Source: Drosophila miranda
Lineage: Eukaryota; Arthropoda; Insecta; Diptera; Drosophilidae
DNA: 64,000 nt
NCBI RefSeq assembly: GCF_003369915.1
Contig: NC_046676.1
Coordinates: 11,452,001-11,516,000 of the forward strand
Reading direction: 5' to 3'
Shown: piece by piece, positions 11,401 to 24,100 of the stretch
Layout: each line of letters begins with the position of its first letter
Position numbering within the stretch: position 1 is the first letter of the stretch
The notes under the pieces: model-generated
Told to the model about the DNA's origin: nothing
Databases searched by the model: none
Seen by the model: only the letters and a program-made list of their open reading frames with translations
Program-made: the position numbers and the translations under genes

Positions 11401-14400
11401 TCAGGAAGCTGGTCACCGACAACTGCAGCGATGAGGCGCTCAGTGGCTTCCGGTGCGACAGGGCCGAGGCCGTGCTGGCGCTCAAAAGCTTTCCCGATTC
11501 CGCTATCACGTTGTAACAGCGCTCCAGAGTGCGTGAGATCTCACCATCCTGCAGCTCTCGCCGGGCACTGTGCAGATCGTCGGGAACTGCGGCGTTGGGT
11601 GTAATTTTTGGATTTGATGATTATCATTTTACACAGCACACACACACACAGCGGGATGATGAACACCAAAGCATGTACAGAGACACAGATACTGATACAC
11701 GGAAACGAGCACGAATGAGGGAGCTTGCCAAATGGGTGCTGAAGAAAAGGCGACGGTGCTTCAAGTGCTTTCTGTGGATAAATAAACCCCGAATGTATGG
11801 TGTTTGTGTGGGATATGTGTTACATACCAAATAAATCATCAATATTGCCAATGATTTCATTGAAAAATTCACGATTTCCCTCCATTATGAGAACGAGTAC
11901 TTTGCTTGCAGCGCAACTGAGAATCAGGTACGACTACGCGGACGAGTGTTTGACTGACTATTGAGCGAAGGACAACGTGTGCTGCACGGTGCGACTGAAA
12001 ATCGATGACTGAATGCTCGGCCAGGGCACGGGCCAAGTCCATGCCACTCCGCCGGGGTGGCACAGTACACACCCTCTTTTCATATATTTGACATGGCAAG
12101 CAAACGTATTTAATTATTTTGGTTTACTTTACTTGGTGGGTGTCTCTGCCCCCTTGTGTTTTTGTGGGGGGTATTCGTAATTCAAATGAAACCGAACGAA
12201 AAGCCGCACAAAAGCAAAGAAAAATGAGTAAGCTTTCCCGATACTATTTCGAGTGGAGTGGTTTGTGCTATATCATGGTATGACTATTGTGACTGGTCTT
12301 GAGCTGGAACAGCTGCAGGTGGACACACAGGTCAGGTCAGGTGCTGTGCCAGCCCTCTTGTCCTACCTTGATCGTTGAGCAACTGATTCTCGAGCTCCTC
12401 GGCCCCAAAGAGATTGAGCAGCTCGGTGTAGTTGAGGATATCCTTCGCCTTCTCCTTGTCCAAATAGAACTCGGCCGTGTGGCCCAGCTGCGTGCAACAT
12501 TGTGGTTGTAATTGCATTTTAAATATTAATAAATTCAGTTTGGGTTTATCATAAATTTATGGCATATTGATGCGGCACACAGACACCGACATGGTGATAT
12601 GAAAATGGGAGTACCCACCGCCTTGGCCCACTTTGAATTGGAATTTGAACACAGTTTTATTTGAAATTTGCCGATGAGGCCCCCCCCCCAACAGTTGCTT
12701 TCGTTCCCAGTTCTATTACTATTTCAAGAATGTATTTCTAATCTGGCTGTCAGGAATTCTCCCTTCAATTAGGGATAATTGATAAATTGCGACCGAAAAA
12801 GTGGTTATTCTGTATTTTGCCCCGCTTTCCCTTCACTCACCTTGTCCAGTGCCTTGGAATTGCCGCCCAGCTGGGATAACATGTTGTAGAAATGGCCATT
12901 GTCCTTAATCGTGGCTGCATAGTGAAGCGGCGTGCGTCCGTCATTATCCGTAATTGTCATGGTCTCCGGAAAACGCGAAGCCAAATACCGAACGATGTCT
13001 GCACACAATAAAAGTCAAGCGAAAAAGCCAATCAAATATACCCAACACCCACCCGTGTGTCCAAAGAGCACGGCCACGTGCAGGGCCGTGGAGCCATTGG
13101 GGGATATGTCGTCCTTTGCAATGGCAAACTTCCGGCGATCTAGGGCCTGCTGCAGCGCCAGCAAACTGCCGTCACGAGCCGCATCGTGCACGCGATGGAT
13201 TTTCTCCTGTCAGAACAGCATATGAACCGTGCCTTAATTAGTGGCTACTCCTTCCGACCATCCCCCCACATCCTTCCGCTTACCATGTAGCTGGGCACGT
13301 TGTTGAGAAAGGCTTGTATTTCCGCCTCCTTGGACTTGAGATTCAACAGACTAGCGCCCTCGCCATTCAGCACGATCTCGGCCAGCTGCTCAAGGTCCCC
13401 CGATTCGATGATCTGCTTCATGCGTGCCTCCTGCGAAGGGAGAGGCAAAACCAGTCAATTAGGGATTGCTAGACAGACATTCATTCAGTGCGTAATCGAA
13501 AGCGTAATTGTTCGGTGTGACAGAATAGAAACGATGACAGAAATGGTTAGCAAATAAAAGATGAAACCCAAAAGACAAGCCTGGTGAGACAGCAACAGAG
13601 AGAGAGAGAAACAGAGATTGAAAGATAGGAAAGGATAGCATCGTATACTTCATCAATTGCAGTTTGAGACTGAACTGTATAATCCTCGGGTGCGCCCTGC
13701 ACAAAGCCCTCGATGGCCATGGCCGATGTCAGGGATTCGCTGCCATCCTTATCAGGTCCCGTTTCCGGTTCAGTTGGTGGTTCTCCTCCTATCGACTGCG
13801 ACTCCTCCAGGGGCTGGCTGTCCTTTGTAACTGGCGCTATCACATCCTGTACAAAGGGTTTTTTGAGTTTTACTTGGCGAACTGTCGTTTGTCGATTATC
13901 GCTAAAAAGTGCAGGTGACATGACAACACTCACAAACAGGACACAAACAGGTGGAAAGGGACTACGTTTTTACAAGGACTAAGTGCCACTACAGAATGAC
14001 AATGCCAACGCTGTTGACCCATTAAATAATTGACAAAGTAAATACATATGTATATATGTATGTATATAGGTAAATAGAAATCTACGGCACGTATACGTTA
14101 TGTTACGCATACGCCATGTTTTCGAAACAAATTGCATCTACACTTTCATTACTTTTATTGAAATGCAGCACCTCCTACCATTTCCATGCCTTCTAACCCC
14201 TAACCTCTAGGGAAAACTTGATTATCCTTAACAAATCGTTCGTGGGGGACTGCAGAAAATCGTTGCAACGTTGCACCAACTGGAATGTGTATATATAGCA
14301 ATTTGATATATATCATATGTACATATACATATATCATATATCATCTATCCAATGCCTGCAACTGCAAATGTTTTGACGTTTGCATGTTCCTTTGCCATTT

Positions 14401-15104
14401 GGACTCTGGCCTGGCTGCCGCTCTGACAGTTGAGGAGCTCTGGCTCTGAGGCTGGTGCGCGGCTATCGTCTTTCCGTCTCCACATGTCAGTGAAAGCGCT
14501 ATGGGAGTGAGTGCATTATTATAAAGTCTATCTGTGGGTAAACAGCTGCTGATTTTCGCCAATCGATAGTGCCGCAAATCGGGGGCAGGGCAGACACTGG
14601 CATTGATTTGATCTAAGGGACTGGAATGAATACGAGTATACGAATGGATGGTACACAAAACGAACTGAAACCGAAACTTAAATGAAAATCGAAACTGAAA
14701 GGGAAACGGAAACACAATACATGGGAATTGGGGGGCTATTTCTCTTTTTGGAGTGGGAGGTGGGGTGCAATGGAAACAATAACCAAAAGACACAAGTTGC
14801 AGGTTTTGCATTCCATTTTTAATTGGTTACTGTAATCGTTTATGGTTTAATATTAATTTTTTTACTTCCAGTTGCTTTTACAAATTATATTGGTATATAT
14901 AAAGAGTCTATGTATAGCTGCATAAAGAAGTAAAAAGTCTGGTTATATAATTATATAAGCTGATTGCTACTGTTATTCTTTCTTGGATTGCGGCTGCAGT
15001 TGTTGCTGTTGCTGTTGCAGTGGCTGTGGCTCTTGCTGTTGTTTCTGCTGTTATTTTTGGTGTGGAAAACAATTAGAATGAATGGAATTTGGGTGCCTGC
15101 TGCA

Positions 15105-15156
<52 letters not shown>

Positions 15157-17908
15157 TTAGATAGTTAGTTTGCTTTCATTTTACAGTTCACAGTTGAGTT
15201 TGAAGATTTGGAAAAAGTGGTTTGAGCGGTTGAACGGCACACACAATACAAACTACAAAAAAACGTTGCACGTTGGACACCTAGAGCACGCCAAAGTGTA
15301 CCTCATCATCGTCATCGTTCTCATCATTCTCTACATTATCCTGATCCTGTATCTCCTTCTCCTCAGCCACTGGTTCCACTGGCTCCTCCAACTTGGTGAT
15401 CTTTTCCTCTTCAACTGCCGCCTCTGGCAACTTGGTAATCTTTTCCTCTTCAACTGCCGCCTCTGGCACTTCCTCTTCAGCTTCCATCTCTGGCTCCGCC
15501 TCTTCAGTCTTTTCGTTAACTTCTGGCTCACTCTCTGTGGCAGGCTGCTCCTCCTCCTTCTGTTCCACATCATTACTCTCTGCGACATTTTCATCGTGGT
15601 TTTCCTGCTCATCATGCAATTCCTCGCTTGCAGCAGACTCCTGTTCCTTCGGTTCCTCCTGTTTTTCTTGATCCTCCTCTCCACCCTGGCCATCTTCTCC
15701 TTCTTTACCGCCGCTTATAGCTCTTGCAATATTCTGTAAAAGTAAACAATTGTCGACTGATTGCTTTCCGAGTGATTCAAAGGATTGTTTTACTACGATC
15801 TCAGCCTTCGATTCGTTGTATGTACAGCAGAGAAGTACTTAAGAGGTCTAAACAAAAAGCGCATAGATATAAAGTGGTGATGGGGAAAGCGAGAGCCGAC
15901 AATGGCTTACTTTCACAGAGCCCCCGCCTCGCCTGTGCCACCAAAGCAAATCCGAGTGCAACACAGAGAAAGCTTTTGGAGGAGTGCAAGCAAAGACCAA
16001 CGAAAGCAAACGAAAGACGCAATCCACAAGCAAAAAAGGCAACACTTACCTCCGCCTCACTGTCTTCGGTGTCGCCTTCGATATCGCCATTAATGGGGCC
16101 ATTGTTGAATGTGGCCGGCGTTTCCGGTCTGCGCTGCAATGGCGATACTTCCGGCGGAACCGGTGCCTGATCTACATCCGCATCCAAATCCGCTTTGGAC
16201 AAATCCTCTTCGTCATCATTGCCACTTGTACTGCGTTTTCAAAATGCAAAAAATGTTCTCTCAAAGCAATGCCCCACAAAGAACGCACAAAAATCAAACA
16301 AAAACTGAATCCAGCGCAGCCAAAACTTAGCCTAATCCCTGTCTCTGTCTGCCCTTAGATGCTTCACCACCCACTCACCCATCGTTTGTGTCCAGCTCCG
16401 AAGTGTTCTCGATGCTGTCGTCCAGCGATTTACGTCCATTCACAGCCGGTGTCATTTTAATGTCCAATTTCTGTGAATTAAAAAGATAGATGGTGTAGGG
16501 ATTCCCCACAAGCTGCTGCCTACGCCCTCCCCGACTTACCTTGCGGAGGCCCGCATCGCCTCCGGCACCATTCTCGCCACTCTCATTGCTCAAGGCCTCC
16601 CAGTCAGTGATGCTCTCTGGGGAGACGCGCGGTGCCTCCGGGACATAGACGAGGAAAGCCCGCCCGATTTCGTGCGGCTTGTGGCGGTAGTACGAGGCTG
16701 TCTTCATTTTCTGAAATTGCCCCAATGAATCATTTTAATTGCTCGGTTGACTGCCATCCCCCACTCACATAGTCGAGGGCCTCCTCGTCACAACCCGCCT
16801 GGGTGAGCAGGGTATAGCAGCGCATGTTGTTTTTGGCACTGGCTGCCCAATGGAGCGGCGTCTTGCCGGTGATGTCCATCTCGTGGGCGCCCTCCGGCCA
16901 GAGACCGACCAGATACTCCAGGATCTTGGTGTGGCCCAAGCCGGCGGCCTTGTGGATGACATTCAGTCCATTGCCGTCCTTGCAGGTCACCAAGGCAGCG
17001 GGCACGGGAGGCTCCAGTTGCGCCTGCACCGTTTCCAAATTGTTGTCGATCACCGCCTGATGCAGATCCTTAATGGCATTCTGTGGAGTCGTTTGGTAAA
17101 AGAGGCAGTGGGATTTTCAGTGCATTGCCTTACCATGACATGTGGCACGGCGGCAAGGAAACGCTTGACACGCCCATTATTGCTGGCCTGCTGGCACAAG
17201 CGATGTCCTTGGCCCGCCCACAGAATGCGTGTCAGTTTGCCAATGTCCTTTTCGTGCATCCAGATACGAATGGTGGATAGCTTTACCGAGAAATCTATTA
17301 GCCAAAAAAGTGGGAAATTGAAAACGTAGAAATTAATTTCACCAGAACCACCGCCCCTTTCCCGACGCCAACCCCAATCCCAATCCCAATCCCAACCCAT
17401 TCGCTATGATCGCCCTTAAGCGATTTCCATTTCATTGGCACCCTTCTTCGTTCGTGTTTGCATGCAATTTGCCAAAAAAGCAAACGAACTGAAAACTAAA
17501 TTAAAACGAATACGAAAATAAAATGCAATAAATGTTCAAGTTGTGTGACTCGCGACCTGCACTCGGCAGTTCGCTTAAAGTGGCATTATACGAAAAACTC
17601 AAGACAATTTCCGCTGGAGAAAGTTTTCGCCAACTTGAAATGCGCCAAGGTCATCGGAGAACTTTTAAGTGGAAAGTCTGCCCCTTGAACCGCCCAGAGT
17701 TGGGTTTTTCAAGAGTTGCAAAGTGCCAATACCACTGAATCATTGATGTTATTGATGGGAGAAAATGACATCTGGCTGTGGAGGATCCCCCAATCCCAAT
17801 AACACAATACGCACCATCGTTGTTGCGACGCTTGCTTCCATTCAGGCCGCCTGTCTGTCCGTTCATCGGCATCACTGTAAGTGGACCAAACATTTTCGTT
17901 GATTTCAT
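8405..17908 (-). CDS. Ankyrin-repeat protein with Dpy-30-like motif (long isoform)
   Basis: Sixteen coding exons on the minus strand: 17815-17908, 17134-17294, 16769-17080, 16540-16710, 16379-16470, 16050-16230, 13649-13846, 13284-13430, 13053-13206, 12841-12998, 12367-12487, 9678-9749, 9129-9620, 8803-9066, 8644-8741 and 8405-8587. All are GT-AG and phase-consistent; total 2898 nt, 965 residues. Ankyrin units are clear around residues 100-185 (GKTPLHWAA), 455-550 (NGSTALHVAVLFGHT, GRTPLHYAA), in the 9129-9620 exon (GQSMLHFACA) and at the C-terminus (GRTALHIAVLK, RTVLHYAMG). Residues about 621-652 read LADPLIRALTEIANKRP then KDPVAYLTGYLQHF, resembling the Dpy-30 dimerisation helix pair. Ankyrin + Dpy-30 proteins are often axonemal or ciliary; a testis or cilium role is inference. 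A phosphagen-kinase-like gene is nested in intron 9750-12366. The start at 17908 gives the only in-phase N-terminus I found. No name recognised. Confidence 0.8.
9750..10240. other. intron of ankyrin gene / 3' flank of kinase-like gene
   Basis: Non-coding as far as I can tell; downstream of the nested kinase-like gene. No clear AATAAA was found. Confidence 0.4.
10241..11885 (-). CDS. Phosphagen (arginine) kinase-like protein, catalytic residues lost
   Basis: Two coding exons on the minus strand, 11828-11885 (58 nt, ATG at 11885) and 10241-11586, giving 467 residues. The body aligns by eye with arginine/creatine kinases: CGIIAPDYDVFVVFQEFL, ILVTRCIVEASR, FNGALWPYGRGVFVN, WLNCQEHLRVIS and LGTGLKMTTIVKLP. 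Known arginine kinases use a Cys in CPTNLGTT and a Glu in NEEDHLR to bind and position the guanidino substrate. Here these read RPAFLGTG (Cys to Arg) and NCQEHLR (Glu to Gln). The nucleotide-binding STRVR is reduced to VTRCI, and the Arg before the HIKLP-like stretch is Lys. A non-catalytic paralogue is inferred. It sits wholly inside an intron of the ankyrin gene on the same strand. The ankyrin exon at 12367-12487 ends in the same phase as kinase exon 1, so a read-through fusion would be in frame. Confidence 0.75.
12081..12089 (-). promoter_or_regulatory. possible TATA element of the nested kinase-like gene
   Basis: Minus-strand AAATATATG about 195 nt upstream of the kinase-like ATG. It suggests the nested gene may have its own promoter. 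Motif only. Confidence 0.2.
13847..14972. other. ankyrin gene intron with simple repeats
   Basis: Long intron stretch. It has short TATA/CATA-rich tracts near 14043-14070 and 14289-14345. No supported exon. Confidence 0.4.
14973..15047 (-). CDS. candidate Gln-rich alternative terminal exon of ankyrin gene
   Basis: An acceptor-like TAACAG precedes 15047, and the following 75 nt read in phase 0 relative to exon 16050-16230. They encode a 24-residue Gln-rich tail ending QPQSKKE before a stop at 14973-14975. It could be a third alternative 3' end, or just a CAG/CAA repeat that happens to be open. Confidence 0.25.
   Translation of the reverse strand, partial: QKQQQEPQPLQQQQQQLQPQSKKE
15106..15152. 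repeat. (ATTG)n microsatellite
   Basis: About eleven uninterrupted ATTG/TTGA units just downstream of the acidic terminal exon. Confidence 0.9.
15281..17908 (-). CDS. Ankyrin protein, short isoform with acidic tail
   Basis: Alternative 3' end of the same gene. The first six exons (16050-17908) are shared. The exon 16050-16230 ends in phase 0 and can splice either to 13846 (long form) or to an acceptor at 15733. The latter opens a 453-nt terminal exon, 15281-15733, with a stop at 15281-15283, giving 487 residues. The tail begins NIARAISGG and is strongly acidic: long Glu/Asp runs with Gln and Asn, ending DEVHFGVL. It includes a 13-residue direct repeat, PEAAVEEEKITKL, twice in a row. Such composition suggests a disordered, possibly tubulin- or chromatin-binding tail, but that is only a guess. 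It may be a separate isoform or the dominant form; transcripts would decide. Confidence 0.6.
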
Positions 17909-20900
17909 AGTGAATTATTCAAACAGTAATATATTTATTGGATATAGAATGATGAAATATAGTACGACTATGTGGTCTATTTGGCAGTGGCAAAGTCATC
18001 GCCTACTCTCTCCCTTATTCGATACTTTCCTTAGTTGTTCGTCCTACTATCAGAGTCGTTCTATTTTATTTGCGTCTGGCCCGCTTGAGCCGCGTTGGCA
18101 AACTAATTCCTGGCCACGTCGAAAGGTGTTGAATTTGTGTTGTGGTCAAGGAGAGTGCAGACCGCTACACAGTCGACGAAGAAAGGGAAGTAGTCGGAAT
18201 AATTGCGTCCTGTTCGCGCTCCTACAACTCCTGCCATGAATAAATAACCTTTTGGTCCCTTTGTGTGGCGTGTGTTACGGGTGAGTATATAAAGCACAAA
18301 TAAAACATTTTCATTAGCCCATCGATGGGTTCTTCTTGTGGGTGGCGAAGGCACTATGCAAATATGTGGAAATACTTTGAATTTCCGTTTGACCAACACT
18401 TGCTAGACATTTTTTGTAGCACAAAGTGTACAGGGAAAATATTTTCAGGGAGTTTTGGGTTATCTAAATGCACAAGTTTGAGTCTCTCTATATTTTTCAA
18501 TGGAATTCTATGTTTTATTGAAGTTTTAAGAAAGCTTAAGCTAAAGAAATGATTCATAAAGAGTACGTAAAAATTCACCTCAGACTTTCTTTGGAATCGT
18601 AGCCAACGTAACAGTCAAGGTAATCCCTGAAAAACTCTAGTGCAAATATCTCCTCCAGTGAAATTATTACCCAGAACACCACCTAGTTCCTTTGAGTCTA
18701 CCTTTGACCAAACAAGCACACATATCTGATAGGTCAAGGTCTCCTCAGTCTATTCCTGGTGTGTTGCACGTACTCCTACACCTGAGGAACATTCCTTGAA
18801 CGCTTTGTGTTTCGTTTTTGTGTGACATGTAAATTAGTTGAATGGAATGAATCATTAGAAGGGCTCCCTAGCACATACTGATGAGGTTGAGTGGCAATAA
18901 AAACTGCTCGAAAGTGCCACGAAAACGGAAATGGCGCATTAGTGTTTGCCACTTAATGTGGCACTCACTCCCTGTCTTCCTTCAACCCCTTGAACAATGT
19001 AACTTGTTGAGCGGACACCCTTTTATGGCACGCAATATGCAAATTTTGGCTAAGACCCCTTCCCTTCCTTCTGGCAACCTGCGTGTTATCACCACAATTT
19101 CCCACAATTATAAAGAATGAATGTGAATATTTATTCGTTGAAACACTCACCTTTGGGTGGCGATGAATGGTAATATAGGCCTTGGAATCTTCTCCGACGC
19201 TTCGGCGGCATCGCCAATTTATGTTTTTTTTATTGCGGAGTCTCTGTACACGTAGTAGCACTCTTAGAGTCCACGACTCTTCACATTTCCCCAATCGCGA
19301 TTCATTTAGCACTGCGGTTTGACTCACTTCAAACTTGGCACTGGAAAAGCTGTGGAAAACCTTAAATCGACTTAAATCGAAGCGCGGAGTCGACCGTTGT
19401 CCTGGTAGGTTAAACGACGTCTGAGTTGACAAATGCACACGCTCAGATGGCCGACTGGTCAACGTAGTCCCTAGCCCTAACGCCATTCCACGTGCTCCTT
19501 CTCATCCTACGCCATGGTCCTTGCGTGTGTGCATACCCAATGACGGGGGCGGTGGATGGAGGCGGTGTGGTCTCACATTTGTGATTTTTATTATGTTTTA
19601 TTTATTTAGTTTACCAAAAGCCGCATAGCGCCTCGAATGCATTCAACTCGTGTGACGTTGAATGCACAGGACGTTGCCTACTTATTGGGGCCGACTGCAG
19701 GCCCCAGGACCACGGCAGAAATATAAAATGGGAGAGCGATGAAAACACACCAGTTAGCCGCGCGAATCGATTTTCTGATTTGGAAGGGGTTTACGAGTAT
19801 TATTGAAATTGGAGCAGAACCCAGAGAGGGGTGAATTTATGAAAGAACTAGCCGAACAGGTCACAAAGTCCTGCCCCAAGGTCCTTGCGACCACCTACGC
19901 GAAGAGGAAGACACGCTGCTGCTCGATGGATGAGTAACGCTATTCCAGTGGCGTGCGGTCAAATTTTAAGACCCACTTGACACAGTTTCGTCCAGAGAGA
20001 AGTGCGTGCGTATCCCTTTGAAGGTTTTTCCATTCCCCCCAAAACAGAACGGTTGACCCAATTTTGGATAGATCTCCTGGGGGTACGTGGGGTACGGGGC
20101 CACCGTAAATGTCACTACCAATTAGGGAAACTACCGCCATGTGGCTTCTCTGATTAGGATTTATGGCATCCACTTTGCTTGCACTTCCGCGACTGTCAGC
20201 GTAAACGATCTATGCATTATTCATTCCGGAGCCCAGGGGTTTCTTTCTACATTGAGTGGCGAGCTGTCAAGGGGGGGTGTCGGGTGCATTGAACTTGACA
20301 GAGCCGTGCATGACCCTGCCACTGGTCAGTGCACGGCCAACAGCTCAAGAGTCCAAGAACCCAAGAACCCCTATTGCATTTCTCACTCGAACGTAATCAC
20401 ATCTACTTTGCATACACTACACTTTCCGCTTCCGATTCTGACTCGCTGCTTTCCGCTCTTCTGTTTTCTGTTTTCTGTTTTCCGTTTACTGGTTTTTGTT
20501 TTTTTGGGTATTTTTGTTGTTCCGTTTTCCTTTCGATACGATTTGCACGACGCGCGCTTTCCTTGCAGACTGCGGCATATTCAGCGTTTCGTAGGTGTTT
20601 TATCTAGTTTTTCCCTACACGCACACCAACGAATTTTATCCACTTTCACTCTCTCCCTCTCTCTCCCACTCTCCTTCTCTAGGTGTGGGTGTATCTGTGT
20701 GGGGGTATCGAGTATTGGTAATTGCTGCCATCGCTTGCATGCGAACGCCGAAAAAAAACCCCCTCAAATAAACCAAACCGATGGGAACTCGGGTGAGAGT
20801 GGGCTGAGGGCACAGAAACACTCATCTAAAATGGAAAGTAAAGGATTATGGGAGGGAGCGAATGGTGGCTATCAAATATGAAATATATCTACAAATATTT

Positions 20901-21142
20901 GAGGTCTTTTGAGTGAAATGAATGGAAACTTTTCTACACCAAAATGTCAATCCTTTAGATATTGATAATTCCGAACTTAAAATGAACTCTAAGACACACT
21001 AAGATCTGCAATTGCATCTCAACTAGTCCATCGTTTAAGAAGTAATTCGTATATATTTCTCAGGCAGCTTGCAGACAGCCTTAAGCGTAAGTCTAGCTTA
21101 ATACTTAGGAGACTAAGGGGAATCCTGGCAAGGAATAGGCTA
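17909..21142. other. 5' region of ankyrin gene and intergenic DNA
   Basis: No coding gene supported. A strong minus-strand donor (AAAG|GTGAGTG) at 19152/19153 may end a non-coding first exon of the ankyrin gene lying at roughly 19153-19490, but no matching acceptor just above 17908 was obvious. The 20640-20700 stretch is CT-rich. The 3'UTR of the ADAMTS gene should lie just below 21142. Confidence 0.35.
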
Positions 21143-24100
21143 TCAGCTTTTGCTACTCAGTTCGTCTGCGGAGACGTGAATGGGATGGGTGAATTCGATG
21201 TGGTCCGTCGAGGCATCTGAAAAGGGCACAGATTAATAGAGACGGAGGATTCAAAGTCATCAACCACTCACCAAGATGTCCTCGTTCAAAGTAATGCGGA
21301 GACGCAGACCCCGGGTGCAAACTTCGCTTCCGACGGGTCCGGAGCAGGGCCAGGCTGATGTGAGACTTTTCCAGCGGCAGGTTGTCGTCGCCAAACTCCA
21401 GGCACTTGCCGTAAACGCAAAAGCGCTTGCTCACCTGCGAACAGCGCGTGCCCAGGGGAAAGTGTCCGTTCTTGCCGTTCACCAGGTAATACCTGTACTT
21501 GATGAGCTCGTCCTGGCAGCCGACGCGACAGCTGCGATCGGGTTCGTCCATGCTCGCCGAGATCTGGGCCCCGTGTCCGGACAGGCCGCGCACCTTCATC
21601 CGGTAGTTGGCGCAGGTCTGCTCCGCATACTCCGCTGCTGTCTGGAGGCGCTCGCAGGGCTTGACGCGATGTGTACAGAGCTGGAAGCTCTCCTCCCGCG
21701 TGACCCTCGACCTTACCGCCTGGATGCCCTTTGAGTCGGCCATACAGTTGGAGTGGCAACCCGACTTAATCTCCCACTCGGTCTCCGCCGAGGAGCTGCG
21801 ATCGATGGCGATCAGCGAGGCAGAGGCTGGTGGGGGGGCCGCCCTCTGTGGCTGCTCCTCTCTGGGTGGATACTTGTGGTACGATTCGTAGGACTTCCTC
21901 TTAAGCGGCTGCTGCTGCTGGGGTCTGATATGGTTATCCTGCCCATAAAATCTGCGCACGGCCACTTCTACTCGGAGAAAAAGAAAATCAGCGCGATTTT
22001 AGAAAGGAGACAAAGATATCCAATACCATTCTCAAAGCGATTTCTGGGCGTGACGCCCTCCTGCCTCTCCGCATAGCGCTTGTGGGTCGTCTGCTGCAGC
22101 CTGCTCTCCTCTTCCGCAGAGTCCCTTGCCCTCGACTGGCAGAAGGTCGGGTCCATTCTGAAGAAGTTGTTCGTGGAATTGTCGCAGGAGAAGCGCTCGC
22201 AACGCCCCGAAATGCAGTAGGCAATGTCCCCCGCGTTGTGCTGCTTGGACTGGCAGGTGGTGCCGTCCGGAAAGGTCCAGCGACGGGACTTGGTCGCATT
22301 GGTTTTGGTGCGGCAGAACACCTTGCAGGAGTCCTCAAAGGTGGAGCTCACCTGCTGGCCCTCACCCGTGAGCTCTCCGTCCAGCTTTTTGGCCTGCATG
22401 CACACCTGAGAGGCGAAGTTGGCGATTGTCTGGACCGGCACACTGTAGCACTGCTTGGCAATGCAGCTCTCGAATCGCCGGTCCTGGCCCATGCACCGCT
22501 GCCGGTAGTTGAGGCAGCTCCGGTTGAAGGTCCGCAGTCCGGTGCTGCCTTCGCGCAGCCGGTTCGAGGGTCCGTAGAGGCATCCCGAGTCACATTTGCT
22601 CGCCTCGCCCCACGCACTCCAGTTGGTGACTGCCGGCAGCTCGTTGCCATCCAACGGCTTGGGGTGCTCGCTCAACAGTGGACCGATTCTGTTGGACTCC
22701 ATGAAGCTGGCCTTCTCGTAGCTCGGTTTGTGCGGCCACTGCCTATAGGTGGCCAAGGCGGTCTCCTGCGACGAGCGAACCACACAAGAGCCACCGCGGC
22801 ACCACTAAAAAAAACCACAGGGATGAATGGTTGTCCATTGCAATCTCTCCCATTTCTTACCATTTTCTCGCCGCACTCGGTTCCCTCCAGCGCCGGATGT
22901 GAGGTCCAGGGCAGCCCATCCTGCCGACAGTGCAGATCTCGGCAGATTTCCGCTCTACTCTGGGTGCTGGAGCGCATGAAGTTCTTTCCAAATCGCAGCA
23001 TACACTGCTGATTGGCATCGAAGCGTTCGCCTGGGGGAATCCCACCCGCAGAATGGTCCAAGTGATCCATAAACTGTCCCCGATCGAAGAGACACTCGGC
23101 CTGGGGCTCTCTAAATGAATTTATATTTAAACACTTTCGGAGATTTATGGTCTTCAAGAACTTACAATAAGAAATCCTCCAGATAGGTGCGGGAGCACTT
23201 GGACCAGGTGACCTTTCCACTGCCCAACTTTGGCGACATGATGTGCATGGTGGGATCGCAGCTATTCTCCTTGGTGTCATGCCGCATTCCCAGACTGCAA
23301 AGGAGTTCAATTTCGTTAGAAAGACTCTTAAGAGGGTTTGTTGAGAGGACCACTCACTTGTGTCCGATTTCATGGGCTACCACAAACACGCTCTCAAAGT
23401 GCTTGGCCTCGTTGATGGTGCAGGAGGAGACGGCCGTGCACATACCGGCCACGGGTGCCAGACCCACGACCTGGCTATTGGCCTTGCCATCTTTGGTGAT
23501 CGTCCGCAGGTCGAGGCCGGTGAGGATGAGGGCATGATCGTAGTGCAGGGGATGCGAGTCCGAGAAGGGATTCAGCTTCTCCTGCCACATGCAAAAGCTG
23601 TTCAGGTAGTCGTCCACGTCGCTGGAGCGCGACAGGCCGGAGGGATCCCAGGACTTCCAGATCTCCAGACGCTTCAGCACAAAGTTAATGCGCCGCCCGA
23701 GCGTGGGGTGGTGGTAGAGCAGCTGCACCCCATTGATCATGGCCAGGACGAAGCTGATCATCTTGCTCTCTGTGTTGGCGGGGAAGTTCCGCTGCATGTG
23801 GGCGAACAGATCTCTGTCCACGAAGATGGCCGTCTCGATGAACAGCTCCTCGGGCACTGACCAGCGGCGTGGCGGAGGGCCAATGAAACGACGACGTCGT
23901 CGATGCTTCTGATGATTTTTTAGATTCTGTTTCAGATTCCTTTTCTGGTTCTCGAGCTGGCTCTTCTCATGATGATGATGATGATGTCGCGGCTGGAAGC
24001 GCAGTCTTAGCGGGGACTGTGACTGGGCTCGGAGTCTCGGCTTCGGTTCGTTGAATTCCTCTGCATCTGGCTCGAACTGCAGCTGGCTGTCTAACGGATC

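Noticed and set aside
18965..19486. 173-residue minus-strand open frame
   Set aside because: No recognisable domain; the good donor inside it suggests at most a non-coding 5' exon of the ankyrin gene.
20141..20881. 246-residue plus-strand open frame
   Set aside because: Low-complexity Phe/Ser/Leu-rich translation of CT-rich DNA, with no domain or splice support.
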